A stretch of DNA of 64,000 bases. It comes from Cycas panzhihuaensis. Lineage: Eukaryota > Cycadophyta. The position numbers and the translations under genes are program-made. The stretch spans positions 160,587,741 through 160,651,740 of the forward strand of contig CM041465.1 of assembly GCA_023213395.1 (NCBI GenBank), read 5' to 3'. How positions within the stretch are numbered: the first letter of the stretch is position 1; every line of letters begins with the position of its first letter. Shown piece by piece: positions 11,516-24,352 of this stretch. Below the pieces are notes generated by a model. That model searched no databases, had not been told where the DNA came from, and saw nothing but the letters and a program-made list of their open reading frames with translations.

Positions 11516-12840
11516 CACCTGAAGCTCCTACTTCAAAAGAGAAGTAAGATGGTAAAAGGTGACAATGATCATAGTGAAGGATTTTCTATCAAAAGATAAA
11601 AGGTTAGAATGAGGCATGTGAATGATGGAGAATTAATCTAGAAGAGTTACTGGGATCAAACTAAACAAGCCTTAATGTCTATAAAATAATATAATGAAAA
11701 GATACTACCTAAGTATTTACCCAAGAAGATTGGGCTCACACTCACTCAATAAGAAGAATGATGTCAAATGCCCATAAATTAGATGGGAATTAAAAACTTA
11801 CTTGGTCATAGTTCATTAACCAAAGTTTCAGAGGAAAGGTCCTTTTGTTAAGGCATAAAGGATGGATTATCATAGTTTTTAGGCTCATTAACAAGTGAAT
11901 TTTTAGAGCCTTAGGCTACTATAATTTCATCTCATTAGTAGGTGAGTTTTTAGAGCCTTCCATCATAGTTTAAGCTCTTCAATGGGATAAAGAGATTCAA
12001 AGCTTACCCTATCATAGTTTAGGCTCTTCAATAAATATAAGGGCTTAGAGCTTTTTGGAGGCTAAGATGAGAATTAAAATAAATATTAAAATGAATGAAA
12101 GATAACATATTTAGGTATCCAAAATGCCTCATGAAAGAGAAACATATTAAAGTCAACAATTAATCCTAATCGATAAAAGGTACATCATTTCCTATTTTTG
12201 AGGGGACTTTATCTAAGAATGGCAATTGTAAAAGGATAAGTTTTACTTAGATAAATCCAATGAATGGAAGAATAAAAATTTACCTAAAAAGAAGGGAAAA
12301 GGGCCCTATCTTTTTAAAAGCAAAATGAGTATTTTTTATTTTATTTTTATGCAAGGGAGTTAGAAAATTAACCATCCAGAGGGCCTTTTCATTCAATTTC
12401 TAAGGTGATTTGGAGCTAATTTAACAAGAGATCAATACTAGAGGGTAGATAGTAAGAGGATGCAATGGGGAGCTAGGTATCTGGTAAGTTAACCTCATTT
12501 TTTTTTAAATTGTATTTTTTGATCAAAAATGTGATTTCATAGGGTGAAAAACATAGACACAATATTAAAAACATAAAAATATCATAAAAAATGTGATAAG
12601 GCAATTTGATAGAGGGATTGAAAAATCATATTTTTAATAATAAAATCATATTTTTTACTATGTAATTACATTTTTATGTAGATAGTTATATTTTTTACTG
12701 ATTTATTCTATTTTTTATATTAAAAAGAAAAAAATTAAAAATTAAAGTTTTCTATAAAATGAAACTCAAAGTCTGACATAATTTTTTTAATATGATATAG
12801 CCTCTGGAGTGGGAAAATATATGAGAAAATGAAGGATTGG
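11516..12840 (-). other. 3' untranslated region of F with short repeats
   Basis: No gene seen. Between 11850 and 12060 a motif of the type CATAGTTTAGGCTCTTCAAT recurs about four times with variation, interleaved with repeats ending TTTTTAGAGCC. Tandem repeats in the 3' UTR are known for Tat-lineage elements. Confidence 0.5.
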
Positions 12841-12849
12841 CTATTAAAG

Positions 12850-14540
12850 AGCTCATTGATCAACTAAATAAGGGAGATTAGGTTATAGTAAGGGCTTATG
12901 ATAGTGAGTTGATTGACCTAATCAGTGATAGAATATGAGATATTACATGATTTTATTAGTTGTTAGATCTTAGGGAGAATTGTTTTCAAAGTATAGGTAA
13001 TTAGAGATATATAGATTACTCCAAGGGATATGGGGAGGAAATTAGGAGTTAGTTGGCATGGCGATAGGGTTAGACTCAATAAAGTGATTTATGATGAGTC
13101 TTAGGAGGCTTACAATCATTATTTAACTGGCTTTCCTAACCAATTTAGCTCCCATGGGATATCTATTAATGTTATACAAATGATAGAGGTGATTCCTATC
13201 ATACAGAGGATCATTTCTCTTATTATCATATTTAGGATTACTAAAACCTAAAACCTTATGGGAGTTCTAGCTTAGTAGGCAAGAGTAGTGAGGAGGTTTG
13301 GGCAAGGAGTTTGGATGAACTAGGGGCAATATATAGTAGACAGTATGTGTTTTCAATTATTAAGGATTAGGAGGTAGGGGATGGGAGGATTTTCCTATAG
13401 TCACATCTTGATGTGTTAGCTATGTGATCATATTCCATTAATGAGGCCAAGAGGGGTACTAGAAGACCAGATGGTTATGGATCTGAGAATGAATAGGTGG
13501 AATATGAGAGCTCGGATCCATAATAGGACAACCATCATGGTGAGGAGCATATATAATTCTCTACTAAGGAAGATCACTAGGAGGTAGTTAGTAGAGAACG
13601 CGTATGAGGGGTTGCTAGTGTGTAGCAACAATTAGGTCGACGTAATTAAGATGGAAGCAACAGGAGAGGACCCTATTACTAGAGGAGGGAGAGGTAAAGG
13701 GAGAGAGATGGGAGGTAGAAGAGATAGAGATGGTAAATGATGTGATATAGGTGGAGATAGGAGAGGGGAGGCATTGATTAATAGAGGAGATGGAGGGAGT
13801 ATAGAGATGCTTGAGAGAATGGGCTAAGCACCAGGTGGAGGTATATGAGGCTCCATAGAGAGTGTGAAGCTAGGCTTGATAGATAAAGTGGTGAGAGAAG
13901 GAGGAGGGAGTAGAGGAGGAGAGGGGAGCCCACCTAAGAGGCTCCCCAAGAGCCTCAAGGAGAGGGAGGCATACAACCAGAGGGGTAAATGATAATAGAG
14001 TCAATGGAAAGAGGTGAGCTAGTAGGTATGTTAGTCAATTATCATTCATTTTTTAAAAGGAAATGTTTAATTATATATTTTTATTTATTATCTAACCTTT
14101 GTATAAGAGAGTAATCATGATTTATATGTTTTCTATGGACAGGTGTGGAGGGTGTGGCTCTCTTAGAGGTGACGAGGATGTTGGATTTGATATTTTCTTA
14201 TATACCCATGTTAGTCCAGTGTGGAACATGGTAGACCATACACTATTAGGACACCAGATCGAGTATTTTAGTTATGCATTGTGAGCTCAAGATATGTTCC
14301 TAAATATAAGGATGGAGTTGAGACTTCAAGATTCAGAGCTTAAGGTAGTATAAGATGAGAGATTCCATTTATATAGAATGATGTTGGCATAGGTGGAGTA
14401 TGAGCTACTCAATCTAGGAGTACCACAGTTTAGTAGGGGCATCAACTTCCACCATGTAGGGAGTTAATATGTGGAAAGACTCTAAATAGAGGAGAGAGAG
14501 CAAAGTTAGGAGGACAGGAGAGATCTCATCAGGGTTCACA
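12850..14540 (+). pseudogene. Antisense extra ORF of F (aORF-like), two possible exons
   Basis: Opposite to the strand of F, between its pol remnant and 3' LTR, one plus frame from about 13030 to 13637 reads through with eight stops. Seven are TAG and at least six fit CAG-to-TAG changes, so it was probably a continuous frame of at least 200 codons. It is rich in Arg, Ile and Met, with basic runs such as RRFGQG and NRWNMRARIHNRTT. A Gly/Arg/Glu-rich purine tract follows (13640-14015). A GTATGT donor at 14026 and a pyrimidine-rich GGACAG acceptor ending at 14142 could bound an AT-rich intron of 117 bases. The frame resumes CGGCGSLRGDEDVGF and continues into a helical, Leu/Glu/Arg-rich part. Antisense extra ORFs at this position are known in Tat-lineage elements; I cannot match a named domain. 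Confidence 0.5.
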
Positions 14541-14649
14541 GAGATAATTATACTTTATATGTATAGAAAGGATAAGAGGGAGATGTGAGGCATTTTGTGA
14601 GCCTTAGATATTATATGATGAGTCATATAAGTGACAAATATATTATACT

Positions 14650-15307
<658 letters not shown>

Positions 15308-16054
15308 TTATTTTCCCTCAAAACTTATGTATAATAGATGATTAACACTGAACTCTTTCCCCTCTTCATTTTAATTTTGCAAATTAAATATGATATACAT
15401 TCATTACTGTGAAGATCTATGAAAACATATAATATTTTTATATAATTTTCTCTTTTCTATTCTATTGTTATTTAATATTTTTTTTGTGAATTTTTTGATT
15501 AATATGTACATGGTAGTTTATACTCATTTTAGAGCGAAAAGGGGTCTTAGAAGGAAAAGATTATAAGGAATAGTGAAGGATAGGAGATAGATAAAAGATA
15601 AAAGGGCGTAGATGGTAAAGATTACTAATTCTATTTATATAAACATAAAACCATTTGAAAAAAACCCTAATAGGTTTATAAAAGCAAAAGATGGAATAAT
15701 ATAAGTCTCTTTAAAGAAAAACTTACATAATCCATATTCATATAATATATCTTAAAAAAGACATGTTATTTATGGAATGAAGGATTAATTTCACTCAATA
15801 AACAACTAGTTTTCTGACTATAATGGATTCCTTATTGGCTCCTTCTAGGGGCAAGAAGGTTTTGGGATCTTGCCCCCTACCAAGATCTTCCATGGCCCTT
15901 GATTCCCATATGGTTCTATCCTTTTATACTTCATGTCATCCCTAAACCTATAATCTTAACTTTCATACTACTTAAACCTTTATCCTAAAAAACTAGTAGT
16001 TTATACTCCTTTTGGAGTGGTAGTTTATACTCATTCCAGAGTAGGGCACCCCTA
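15308..16054 (-). other. F internal region, no gene seen
   Basis: Where integrase would be expected I see no zinc-binding or DDE motif. A roughly 23-base motif beginning GTAGTTTATACTC occurs at 15513, 15996 and 16020. Confidence 0.5.
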
Positions 16055-16460
16055 ACCAAAGAAAGTTAATTGAAATAATCATCCAAGATAAAAGAGACAA
16101 GAGCATCAACTTTAGTATTAATGGTTTGAGGAATATATTTGATAGTGACTAAAGAGAATAATGACACTAATGATGAAGCTTGATGGTGAGTGACAAGGAG
16201 TCATGAAGAATATACCTAATATATCCCAACTAACTGGTACACTATAATCTGAGAATCTGAATAAATGACAATGGGTCAAACATAAGAATGAGAAATATTA
16301 GATAAGGATCCTATAATGGGAGAGTATTTAGCTTTATTATTAGTTACTCTGGGTATAAACAGGCTAACAGAGAGGGAAGGATTTCCTAATTAATCATAGA
16401 TCACTTAAGCAGCAGCAGGTGGTCGTAGGTTACCTCTATTATCTCCATCAACAAAAATAC
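16055..16460 (-). pseudogene. RNase H-like domain of F
   Basis: Read leftward from about 16460, this gives FVDGDNRGN, then LFIPRVTNNKAKY, YSDSQIIVYQLVGIY and a terminal KVDALVSF, in the order and spacing of the RVT_3-type RNase H seen at 843-1334. The first Asp, the DSQ Asp and the last Asp are present, but the acidic residue in the NNEAEY motif is Lys (KAKY), a G-to-A change on the coding strand that should abolish metal binding. Several stops interrupt it. In Tat elements this domain follows the ordinary RT-RNase H and degrades RNA in the RNA-DNA hybrid; its presence supports assigning F to that lineage. Confidence 0.75.
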
Positions 16461-17690
16461 ACAATGCTATAGGAAAATAGGACTAATATTTGGAGATGGT
16501 GTGATCGATAAAGAAGAGTGCAGGAATCAATCAATAAGGAGATGGTAGTGAATGAGGTTAGTTTTGACTACAAGGAGGAAAAAGAAAAATCATAATTGGA
16601 GTAACCATAATCAACAAGAATAAAAGGTGTCAAGTAGGGTTTGATCATAAATAAGGCCACAGTGGACCCAAATAAATAGACCCAAATATCTTGAATGACT
16701 CATCTAAATAAACCCAACCTATTATGTGGATAGTGGGAATGAAGCCATCATGCGACTTGCCTTAGATTACAAGAGGATAATAATGATATTCTTTTAATTT
16801 TACTTTTTTTTTTTTTTAATATGTTATTATTATTATTATTTTACTTTGGTTGATTCTTTTTAAACTTTCACCTTTCACTTTTTCTTATTTATAAGAAATG
16901 ATTTATAACCATCTAATTATGAAGTTCTTTTACTTAATGTAGTAAGGATTTATCCTTTTCAATGGAACCAAAATAAAATAAGAGACCAATCTCCTTAAAG
17001 ATTGAACCATAAGAAAAGAGGAAATCAAAATCATGGTGTCTCCAAATATAAAGGAAAGGTGGAAGAATGAGTATTCACCTCAAAATATAGATAGAGAGAA
17101 CCAAGGATAATAAAAAGAAAAAAAAAAGGAAATAAACGAGTGATGCATGACTAAGAAGGAATCCTCAAGATGAAAGACTAGTAAATAAAGGTATAATATG
17201 AGCAACTAATAAAGTACATGAAGTTGACAAATAAATCTCTCTTTTCAAGGATGAGGATAAATGACAAAGTTGGGGGCCTAAATTCTCTCTTGAGTAAAAA
17301 CCTAAAAAGAGAAAAAGACTGATAACCTTGAAAAAGAGTACTCATAATCAATGCATATACTAAAAGGAGTAATAGACTTATATGATCACAAGTAAAGTTT
17401 TTTATAAAAGTAGAAACAACTTAAAAAAGAATGATAAATGATTAAGAAAGGGAATTGCCTATAGTTTTAGCTCATTAGACAACAAAAGAATTTAGAGTTG
17501 TAGTTTATCCTCATTGTGGAGACATGGTAAGTCTACTATAGTTTATACACTTTAGCAAATAAATTCTTGGAGTTATAGTTTATACTAATTGTGGAGTTAA
17601 GTATTGGTTAGAGTCATGATGGTGTAAAAGTTATTTAGATGAATAATAACTATATCTTGATCAAAAAAACCTTCAAAAAAGGAGATCATC
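16461..17690 (-). other. F internal region, decayed, no RT recognised
   Basis: RT and the primary RNase H would be expected here, but I could not find YVDD or the usual flanking motifs. It contains a T-rich/ATT run at 16804-16845 and further copies of the TAGTTTATACTC motif at about 17500, 17538 and 17574. Confidence 0.45.
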
Positions 17691-17699
17691 TCAAAGTTT

Positions 17700-18830
17700 A
17701 TTATATGAATGAAAAATTAGTTATCAAACTATAAAGGAAAAAGCAATCAAAGTAAGCGCTTCAAAATAGTAGAGTGGGGCACAACATGATGTAATAACCA
17801 ATGTTACCATTCTTCTTAGAGAGTGGAAAAGGTAATTACTTGAAGGAATCCTTAGTCTAACTATTCTCCTTAAAGGTGTAGCCAATAAAGGTCTTGGTCT
17901 ACTAGATAGCCTTGAATTAATAAAAGGAATCCATCCTAATGACATTAATTTCCTTTCTTAAAAGGGAAAAAGAATTGACTTATTGAGGATGAACTCCTTA
18001 AGGATAGAAAGGATGTCAAGCTTTAGGGAAAAAGAGGATATGATCTAATTCAAAATGATTCTAGTCTCATATGCGTATTGTAGAAAATATTTATGAGCTA
18101 GGGGTGGGCTTTTTGGAATCAACTCACAACAATAATTAGGGTGAATTAAAAGAATATCTAGTAAACAATTTGGTGGACATATGAGGGAAGGTAAGGCAAA
18201 CACTTTTGAAATCATATCCAATGTTTGTTATGGAATAAGTGGAATAAGCATGGATATAATAGATATATCAACTCCAACCAAGATGGGGGAAAGACTGGGT
18301 GAATGAAGTCTAACCCTTAAGGACACGTGTAGGGTAGATCGATCAATAGTATAAATAGAGAAATTAATCTCATCATCTTGGGGTTAAATCTCTTCCTCAA
18401 ATGACTTAGGTATAGTACTTTCTAAAGAATAACTCTGCTAATTTAATAAGACCAGGTTATCAAAGTATAACCCTTAAGGTGTTTGCAAGTTGGAACTAGT
18501 GGGACACTGAGTAAGGAGTTTAGAAACCTCATCAAAGTAGGTGTCAAGATCACGCACATGAGAAGGCTCAACGAGCTATCTTAAAGAATGATAAAAAGTC
18601 TCAAAAGGTAGCTCTTCATTAATAATGACAGACAAGTTAATAAGAGGTCATAAAAGTTCACTACTATCAAAGGAATGAGAGCCCTCATCCTCAGGATGAG
18701 AATCAATTTCAAGGAAAGACCAGTTTGAAAAGGACTCACCTCTTGATTCATGGAGAGATATAAAAGAATATATAGTGTCATCAATAGGGAAGTTACCAAT
18801 AGGGCTAGTCATAATTAATGGCCCTTCATC
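17700..18830 (-). pseudogene. Unassigned decayed coding tract of F
   Basis: On the minus strand one frame is fairly open from 18830 to about 18240 and includes acidic stretches (EDEGSHSFDSSELL and FEEE followed by a stop and PQDDEINF). A second open frame occupies 17945-17724. Position between gag and RNase H suggests the gag-protease-RT linker region, but I recognise no protease or RT motif, so I give no function. Stops are mostly TAA and TAG. Confidence 0.4.
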
Positions 18831-19084
18831 CTACTATGACATGAAGGGAGTGGTGGAAAACATCAATTAGGTAACTATCTCTATAGGACATGAACTAACT
18901 TTCCATAATTTTGATAGAATTGGGATTGAGTGTATGATTGTGTTAAGCATTTTAAGACTAGTGTTGGGAGGCTCTACTTAGAGAGAAACTAGTGAAGGCA
19001 AAATTATATATTAATGGGTTAGTTGTATAACAGATCAATAGATTTTGTTAAGCAAGTCTTAAAAACATTAAGGATTATATACCC

Positions 19085-19440
19085 GCATCAAAATCTAAGT
19101 AACATTTTTCTAAGTCTTTTATAGATTTATTATCCATTGGTCTAATTACAAAAAGGGCCTTTTGTTCTACCGAAAAAGGACAAGTGATATCAAATTCACT
19201 TATAAAGACATCCATCAATTCTTGAAATGAGAAAATTAAATTATGAGGTAATTGATAAAACTATATAAGTGCACTAACTTGCAATGTCCTTGGGAAAAGT
19301 CTCATCAATAAAAGGCCATTAGGCATATGATAAGTATATGCAAAATCAAATTTCTGAATGTGCTTTGAAGGATCTTGTCCTAGTATCCTCCTTAATATGG
19401 GTAACATAAGAATATAAAAGGGAAGTCTATAAAGGAAAAC
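19085..19440 (-). pseudogene. Gag capsid-like domain of F
   Basis: Reading leftward from about 19440, the frame shows the retrotransposon gag pattern DPSKHIQKFDFAYTYH, then LLLMRLFPRTLQVSAL, FYQLPHNLI, FSFQELMDVFISEFDI and a basic/acidic tail near 19085. This matches the Ty3/gypsy gag domain in which DPxxHLxxF, LFPxTLxGxAxxWF and SFxxLxxxFxxxF recur. A TAG replaces the codon before FYQLP, where the family has Trp (TGG-to-TAG). The domain would form the virus-like particle shell. It lies close to the PBS and 5' LTR on the right, as expected for a minus-strand element. Confidence 0.78.
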
Positions 19441-19582
19441 CTCATGTGGAAAAGGGATCTTCTTATAGATAAGACTATCTATAAGAGATGTGCTTGTATG
19501 AAAATAAGATTATCTCAATGACTTTTTCAATTAAGGATGGGGTGTAATCTACATCACTTTAAATAAGAAAATAAATGGTAAT

Positions 19583-19599
19583 ACCTAGTATGGTCGCCA
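19583..19599 (-). other. PBS of F (TGGCGAC type)
   Basis: On the minus strand TGGCGACCATACTAGGT lies 11 bases inside the right LTR. TGGCGAC-starting sites are typical of Tat-lineage elements; the exact tRNA is not determined. Confidence 0.6.
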
Positions 19600-19610
19600 A
19601 AAAGATGGCA

Positions 19611-20531
19611 TGTTTTAGTTGGGCCTAGACTAAGTATTTCTTAACTAGTGTTATGTTTCCTTTGTTTCAAATCTAAGTGAAGAGATAAAAAGCCTATGGG
19701 AATCAAAAGTCTACCTTTGCCAACTCCTAAGAAGGAGTCTCCACCTGTTTATGCCATTTAACTTAGATAGGAATATAATGACAAAAGGCTAGGATGTAAA
19801 AGAAAAACTTGGATCTACTAACCTATACAAACAAATAGAGGAGTTCTAACTTTAGAGTATAGTGACAATGTATCTTGTATCCTTCCTAGGGACTCATTTC
19901 TATTTTTTGTTTCAACCTTTTGAGTTCTACTAAGATATCGAAAAGGGTCAAGTGATAAAAGGTTGTTTTTTTTTTTCTTTTTAAATTTTGTCTTATCTTA
20001 ATTTGTTTTTCTTTTAAAGCCCTTATGAATAAATATTCAAAGAAGAACAAAGAGAAAATAAGATATATCTACCTTCTTTTCAATATCAAGTAAAAGAACT
20101 AATCACACATGCAACTTCCTTTTTTTTTTTTTTCTTAATAAGATAAAGCACACTAAGAATGAAAGAGAAAGAACCCAAAGAGGACAAAAACTACAAGCTC
20201 AAGCCTAAAATAATGAAAAAAAATGATCAAAGAGTGAAATCAAAAGAAATAAATAAAGTAAAAGAGTGTTTTAAAGAAAAAAATGAGTTGGAATAATTAT
20301 AAAGGGAGACCAAATTTGCATAGTTATCACTCATTAGCAGGTGAGAGAATATATATTACATTACCATCATCCAACATATATATCATTTAATAAAAATCAT
20401 CATTGCATTTCAATAAAACATAGCCTAGTACATCATAAAACAAGCCTTAATTAATCATATGAAAAGTAAATGAAGTGAGAAACTTATTAACAGTAATAAA
20501 TATCAATTAAAGGCCAAGTTTTAGTGAAACA
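19611..20531 (-). repeat. 5' LTR of F (921 bp, internally deleted)
   Basis: Matches 9207-9750 and 11160-11502 of the left LTR with the middle 1.38 kb missing. The loss point is near 20171. Confidence 0.82.
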
Positions 20532-21278
20532 CTAAGTAGTAATATATCCCCATAGTTAAAATTCTACCCAAAAAGAGGGTTACATAAATAATAAAAAGTA
20601 AATTCCTTTAAAATAATCTAAGACTATTATACTTGCATAAGATAACCTGAGACTAGTAGATATTTATAAGATAAATTGAAAGGAAATACTATTAAAGTCA
20701 TAGTATTAATATAATGATAATACCAACTTGCATTATAAATACAATAATAAGACAATGTTGACTTGCAATATAAAGATAGTAGTATAACATCTAAAATTTT
20801 CCTTTCAAAACCTTTAACCCAAAATTTGATCCCCACATATAGTCTTAATCTAAAGTTTGACCTTGAAAAAGAAAAGAGTATATAGGGTTACTTTTATAAA
20901 TACTTCTTTGATTTAGATAAAACCTACATTAATAAACATAAGACAAAAAAGAAAAAAAGAAAGAAAGTTAGCTCCAAAATTACCCTATAAATTTGTAGGT
21001 CTTATTTCAATCAAGGTATCACACTATTCATTTTTCACTAAGGTAATTTTAATTATTATTTTTGGGGTATAATGACATATAAGTATCCCATGGGCCTTGT
21101 TACTCAACTTCCACCCTTAAATATCACCTACAATATTTTGACAATCTCTTCACACTTATTTAAGTACTTTAGGTAATATTATTATGCATTTCTTAAGGTT
21201 AACAAGCTATAGATACTCCTGATCCCCTTATTTTTTCCTACCTATTTGCATTACTTTCTAACTTCTTAATATCCCATT
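20532..21278 (+). other. G leader, right part; no gene
   Basis: Continues the G leader interrupted by F and matches 33646-34385. It ends with the CCATT target site (21274-21278) of element A. Confidence 0.7.
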
Positions 21279-21471
21279 TATTGGTGATGTTAGCCCATGC
21301 AAATATTTAATTGATGCAGATCAATGTAGTTATTCTTGTAATATGAGCTAGGAGGTGATTGTATATACACTTCTTGATTATAATTAGTTATTAGTTGACT
21401 AAGTAGCTCTTGGAATGTGATTGGATAACCGAGTTGTGATATGTACTATCTCTCTCTTTATATATATATAT

Positions 21472-21504
<33 letters not shown>

Positions 21505-21724
21505 GTATATATACATACATGTATATATATTGGTATGGAATAATACAATTAGAAGTGATCATGTCCCATAAGTATATTGTATTATGTATTTGTACATATT
21601 CTTTCATTTATTATTCACTTATATGTCTTTATTTCATAGTCTTGTTAAATCCTATACTTATGTGTGGGCATTTAGTTTCTATGAGTGGAATTAAAGAATG
21701 TTTTGATTACCCATGTTTCTTTTA
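21279..21724 (+). repeat. LTR A2 (5' LTR)
   Basis: Starts TATTGG where the 3' LTR A4 has TGTTGG, and ends in TTTCTTTTA where A4 has TTTCTTTCA. A decayed PBS (TAGTATCATACC) follows at 21727. Confidence 0.75.
21449..21502. repeat. Microsatellite (TC)n(TA)n(GATA)n in LTR A2
   Basis: Sits directly after GTGATATGTACTATC, the same position occupied by different microsatellites in LTRs A3 and A4. Confidence 0.95.
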
Positions 21725-22135
21725 ATTAGTATCATACCTAAGGTTTTAGTTCTATAGTGACCCTATCCAAGCTTTGATCATAGCCTATATTTGACCCTAA
21801 GTTAGGCTTTAAGACTATAAGTGTGTTCACCTATCAAGGGTTTATTCTAAACTTATTTCAAGTATGCCTACTTATGACTAATATGGGCTATAGCCTATTT
21901 ATTTAGAAGGTGAATTTTTACTACAAGTTGTGAATGGTTTTAAGCTATGGTTATGTATGACATTTGGAAGCATGTTAGTATCATGGCCTTGGAGTATGCT
22001 GGTACCTATGTAATATAAATTTAGTAAGGGGCACATGTATTACATTTATCTTGAATCTTACAAAGGTTTACCACATATTTTGATTCATTATTAGACTAAT
22101 TATTTGTATGTTTTATCTATTTATCTATCTATTTG

Positions 22136-22138
<3 letters not shown>

Positions 22139-22177
<39 letters not shown>
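22139..22177. repeat. (AC)n microsatellite
   Basis: About 19 AC units preceded by TATC tetramers. The matching site in block copy 2 (about 35677-35693) has only a short AT run. Confidence 0.95.
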
Positions 22178-22181
<4 letters not shown>

Positions 22182-22360
22182 TAGGTGTTACACGTGAGTC
22201 CAAGAGCAGGGCTTTAGATATAAGCTTGATTACCCTACGATACTAGTGTTATGGTAAATTGGCCATAATGTTACCCTCTATCATAAAGTGGTACCATGAC
22301 TAAAAGGGTTTTGTAACATATTAAGAGTAACATACAATTCATTGGCCTATGTAAAAAATA

Positions 22361-22976
22361 TTGAGAAAACTTGGTCCTAATAACTAGAAACTGCCACTAA
22401 GATCTAAACTATTTTATAACTAGTTATAGGAATTGAAACTAAAATTTAACATGCAAGTTCTTGAGCTAGAGATAATATAATAAATAAATTAGAAAGTCAA
22501 AGCATCACATATATAGTAGATATAACATAGTTAAATCCTAACAATATGTTAGAGAAATATGTACTCAAGAAAGTTATTTATATTTATTATCCAAAAATGG
22601 AGAAATGTACATAATCTACAACAAAATGCTTACAACAACAACAATTAGCTATCTCTTCTCAATACAGTACATCTAATACATTTAATACCACCAACATCAT
22701 GAAAAAAACACCCTAAATCAGCTATATAAGAAAGTCATAAAAGGCACAAATCTTAACCATTAAATATGGGGTATTTTGAATGAACAACCTAAATTCTCTT
22801 TACAATTTAGTATGTTTTATAGTGCTAGATTTTTGGATTCTGGCTCCCCCTACATGCCCTAGCCAAGAGGGGCTCCTGCCCTCTTTGAATCCCCTTATGA
22901 AAGTTAAGGAGGAAAACCATACTACCAGCCTATCAAAATTTTTACCTCTAAAACATTATTATCACATTATCTAACA
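22361..22976. repeat. Insertion K1, solo-LTR-like (616 bp)
   Basis: Starts TTGAGAAAACTTGG and ends CTAACA. It interrupts sequence that is continuous at 35845-35870 in block copy 2. A related sequence, K2, sits elsewhere in copy 2 (35033-about 35505). The TG/CA-like ends and lack of coding suggest a solo LTR. Confidence 0.55.
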
Positions 22977-23655
22977 AAGAAAATTAGTAAGTTTAAGGCC
23001 TGGTGCAAAGCTTGCTAATACGTTAAGAACCTTTATATAAAAAGGAATGGCTAGCTAACTATGTATATACAACAAGAAGTAGGTTATTAGGGTTTATTAG
23101 ATGCATTAACCCATCAACAATTTGAAGGATTTAATGGTTTTTATTTCATGAAAATAGTTATTGTCTATCCTCTTCATTTGTAATCTACAATAAAAAAGAG
23201 GATTTAAAGGGTTTTAGAAGTGGTGTCAGCATGAAAATTTCTAAGAAAACCCTTATGCTTAGGTATTGAATGCTAAGATCAAGTGATATAAGGTAGATAT
23301 AATAAAAATTTATCTCTTGATAACTTTGTTCTAAGGTTGAGAACTTTGTTGTAGGGCTGGGATCTTACTAATAGATTGAAACTATATGTTAATTAATTTC
23401 TAAAGACCGTTCATGACAAAGGATAACTACTGGTAATTTTTAATAGTGTTATATAAAGTATTAAGTAGATTATTTATGGTTGGGTAAATCTATTTTGTGT
23501 TGGGTATCTTTATAAGATAATTAAAGAGAAATGAGATAAATTAGGTACTTTCCATCACTATTTTCTCTACCATGAGCAAGTTCTAGTCAAAATCGATGCT
23601 ATCATTAAAATTAAAAGGTCCATTTTACCCTAGAGAGGTACTACATATTGTAATT

Positions 23656-24352
23656 CAATTGAATAACAAAGGAAACCCTTTAAGGAGATAAGGGAAACAT
23701 TATATACAAGAGGTAAGGGTGAACAAAGAAGAAGGTTATATAGATATGATGTGTACCTAGGCCCTAAAGCTAAGCAGTGAATGTAAGGGATCCTCACAAA
23801 GCTAGATAATAAAGCTAATAGAGTGAAAGGATTAAATAAATAAGAAGAAAGAGAAAGTAATGTAATATGAGGTTAACATCCTACTGGCAAGTCGTCAATA
23901 TAGTTGTTAGTAAATGCAAATGTATAAGAGGAGAGAACATACAAATCATGACCTTAGAATAGGCCTAAAGGTTGAGGGGGTCTCGAGCAGGGAGGGGTAC
24001 AAACATATACTTCTTATAAGATGCTCATACATCTCTTATATACAAATATAGATATGATAAATATAGTGCTTGACTAACTAGGCTAAGAGTAATATAGAGT
24101 TGTATGTAATATACCAAAAAAAATGTAAATAGAAAGGAAATAAAATCTAGAACTAATTAACTAATCAAAAGAAAGATATTATGTAAATAGACACATGTGA
24201 TAAATATGCATCATTTGATAAATGTGAATTGAAACTAATTAATAATAGCTTGGGATGAAATCAATCAAGCTATAACTAGAATTTTCAGAAGGATTAATCA
24301 ACATATAAAGAGCCCTTATGATATGAGAGGGTTTTGCCAAGTATAAATTCCC
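23656..24352. other. Junction between block copies; no gene
   Basis: No match to copy 2 until about 24290, where similarity to the start of copy 1 (from 7457) begins. No ORF or repeat motif recognised. It ends with TTCCC, the target site of D. Confidence 0.5.

Larger units (their letters stand above)
21279..23655 (+). mobile_element. Truncated non-autonomous LTR element A, copy in block 1
   Basis: Begins with a 5' LTR (21279-21724) preceded by CCATT, the same insertion point as the complete copy at 34386. The internal region matches 34796-36530 but no 3' LTR follows. It is split by a 616-bp insertion (22361-22976). No coding capacity is seen, so this family is non-autonomous. Confidence 0.75.
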
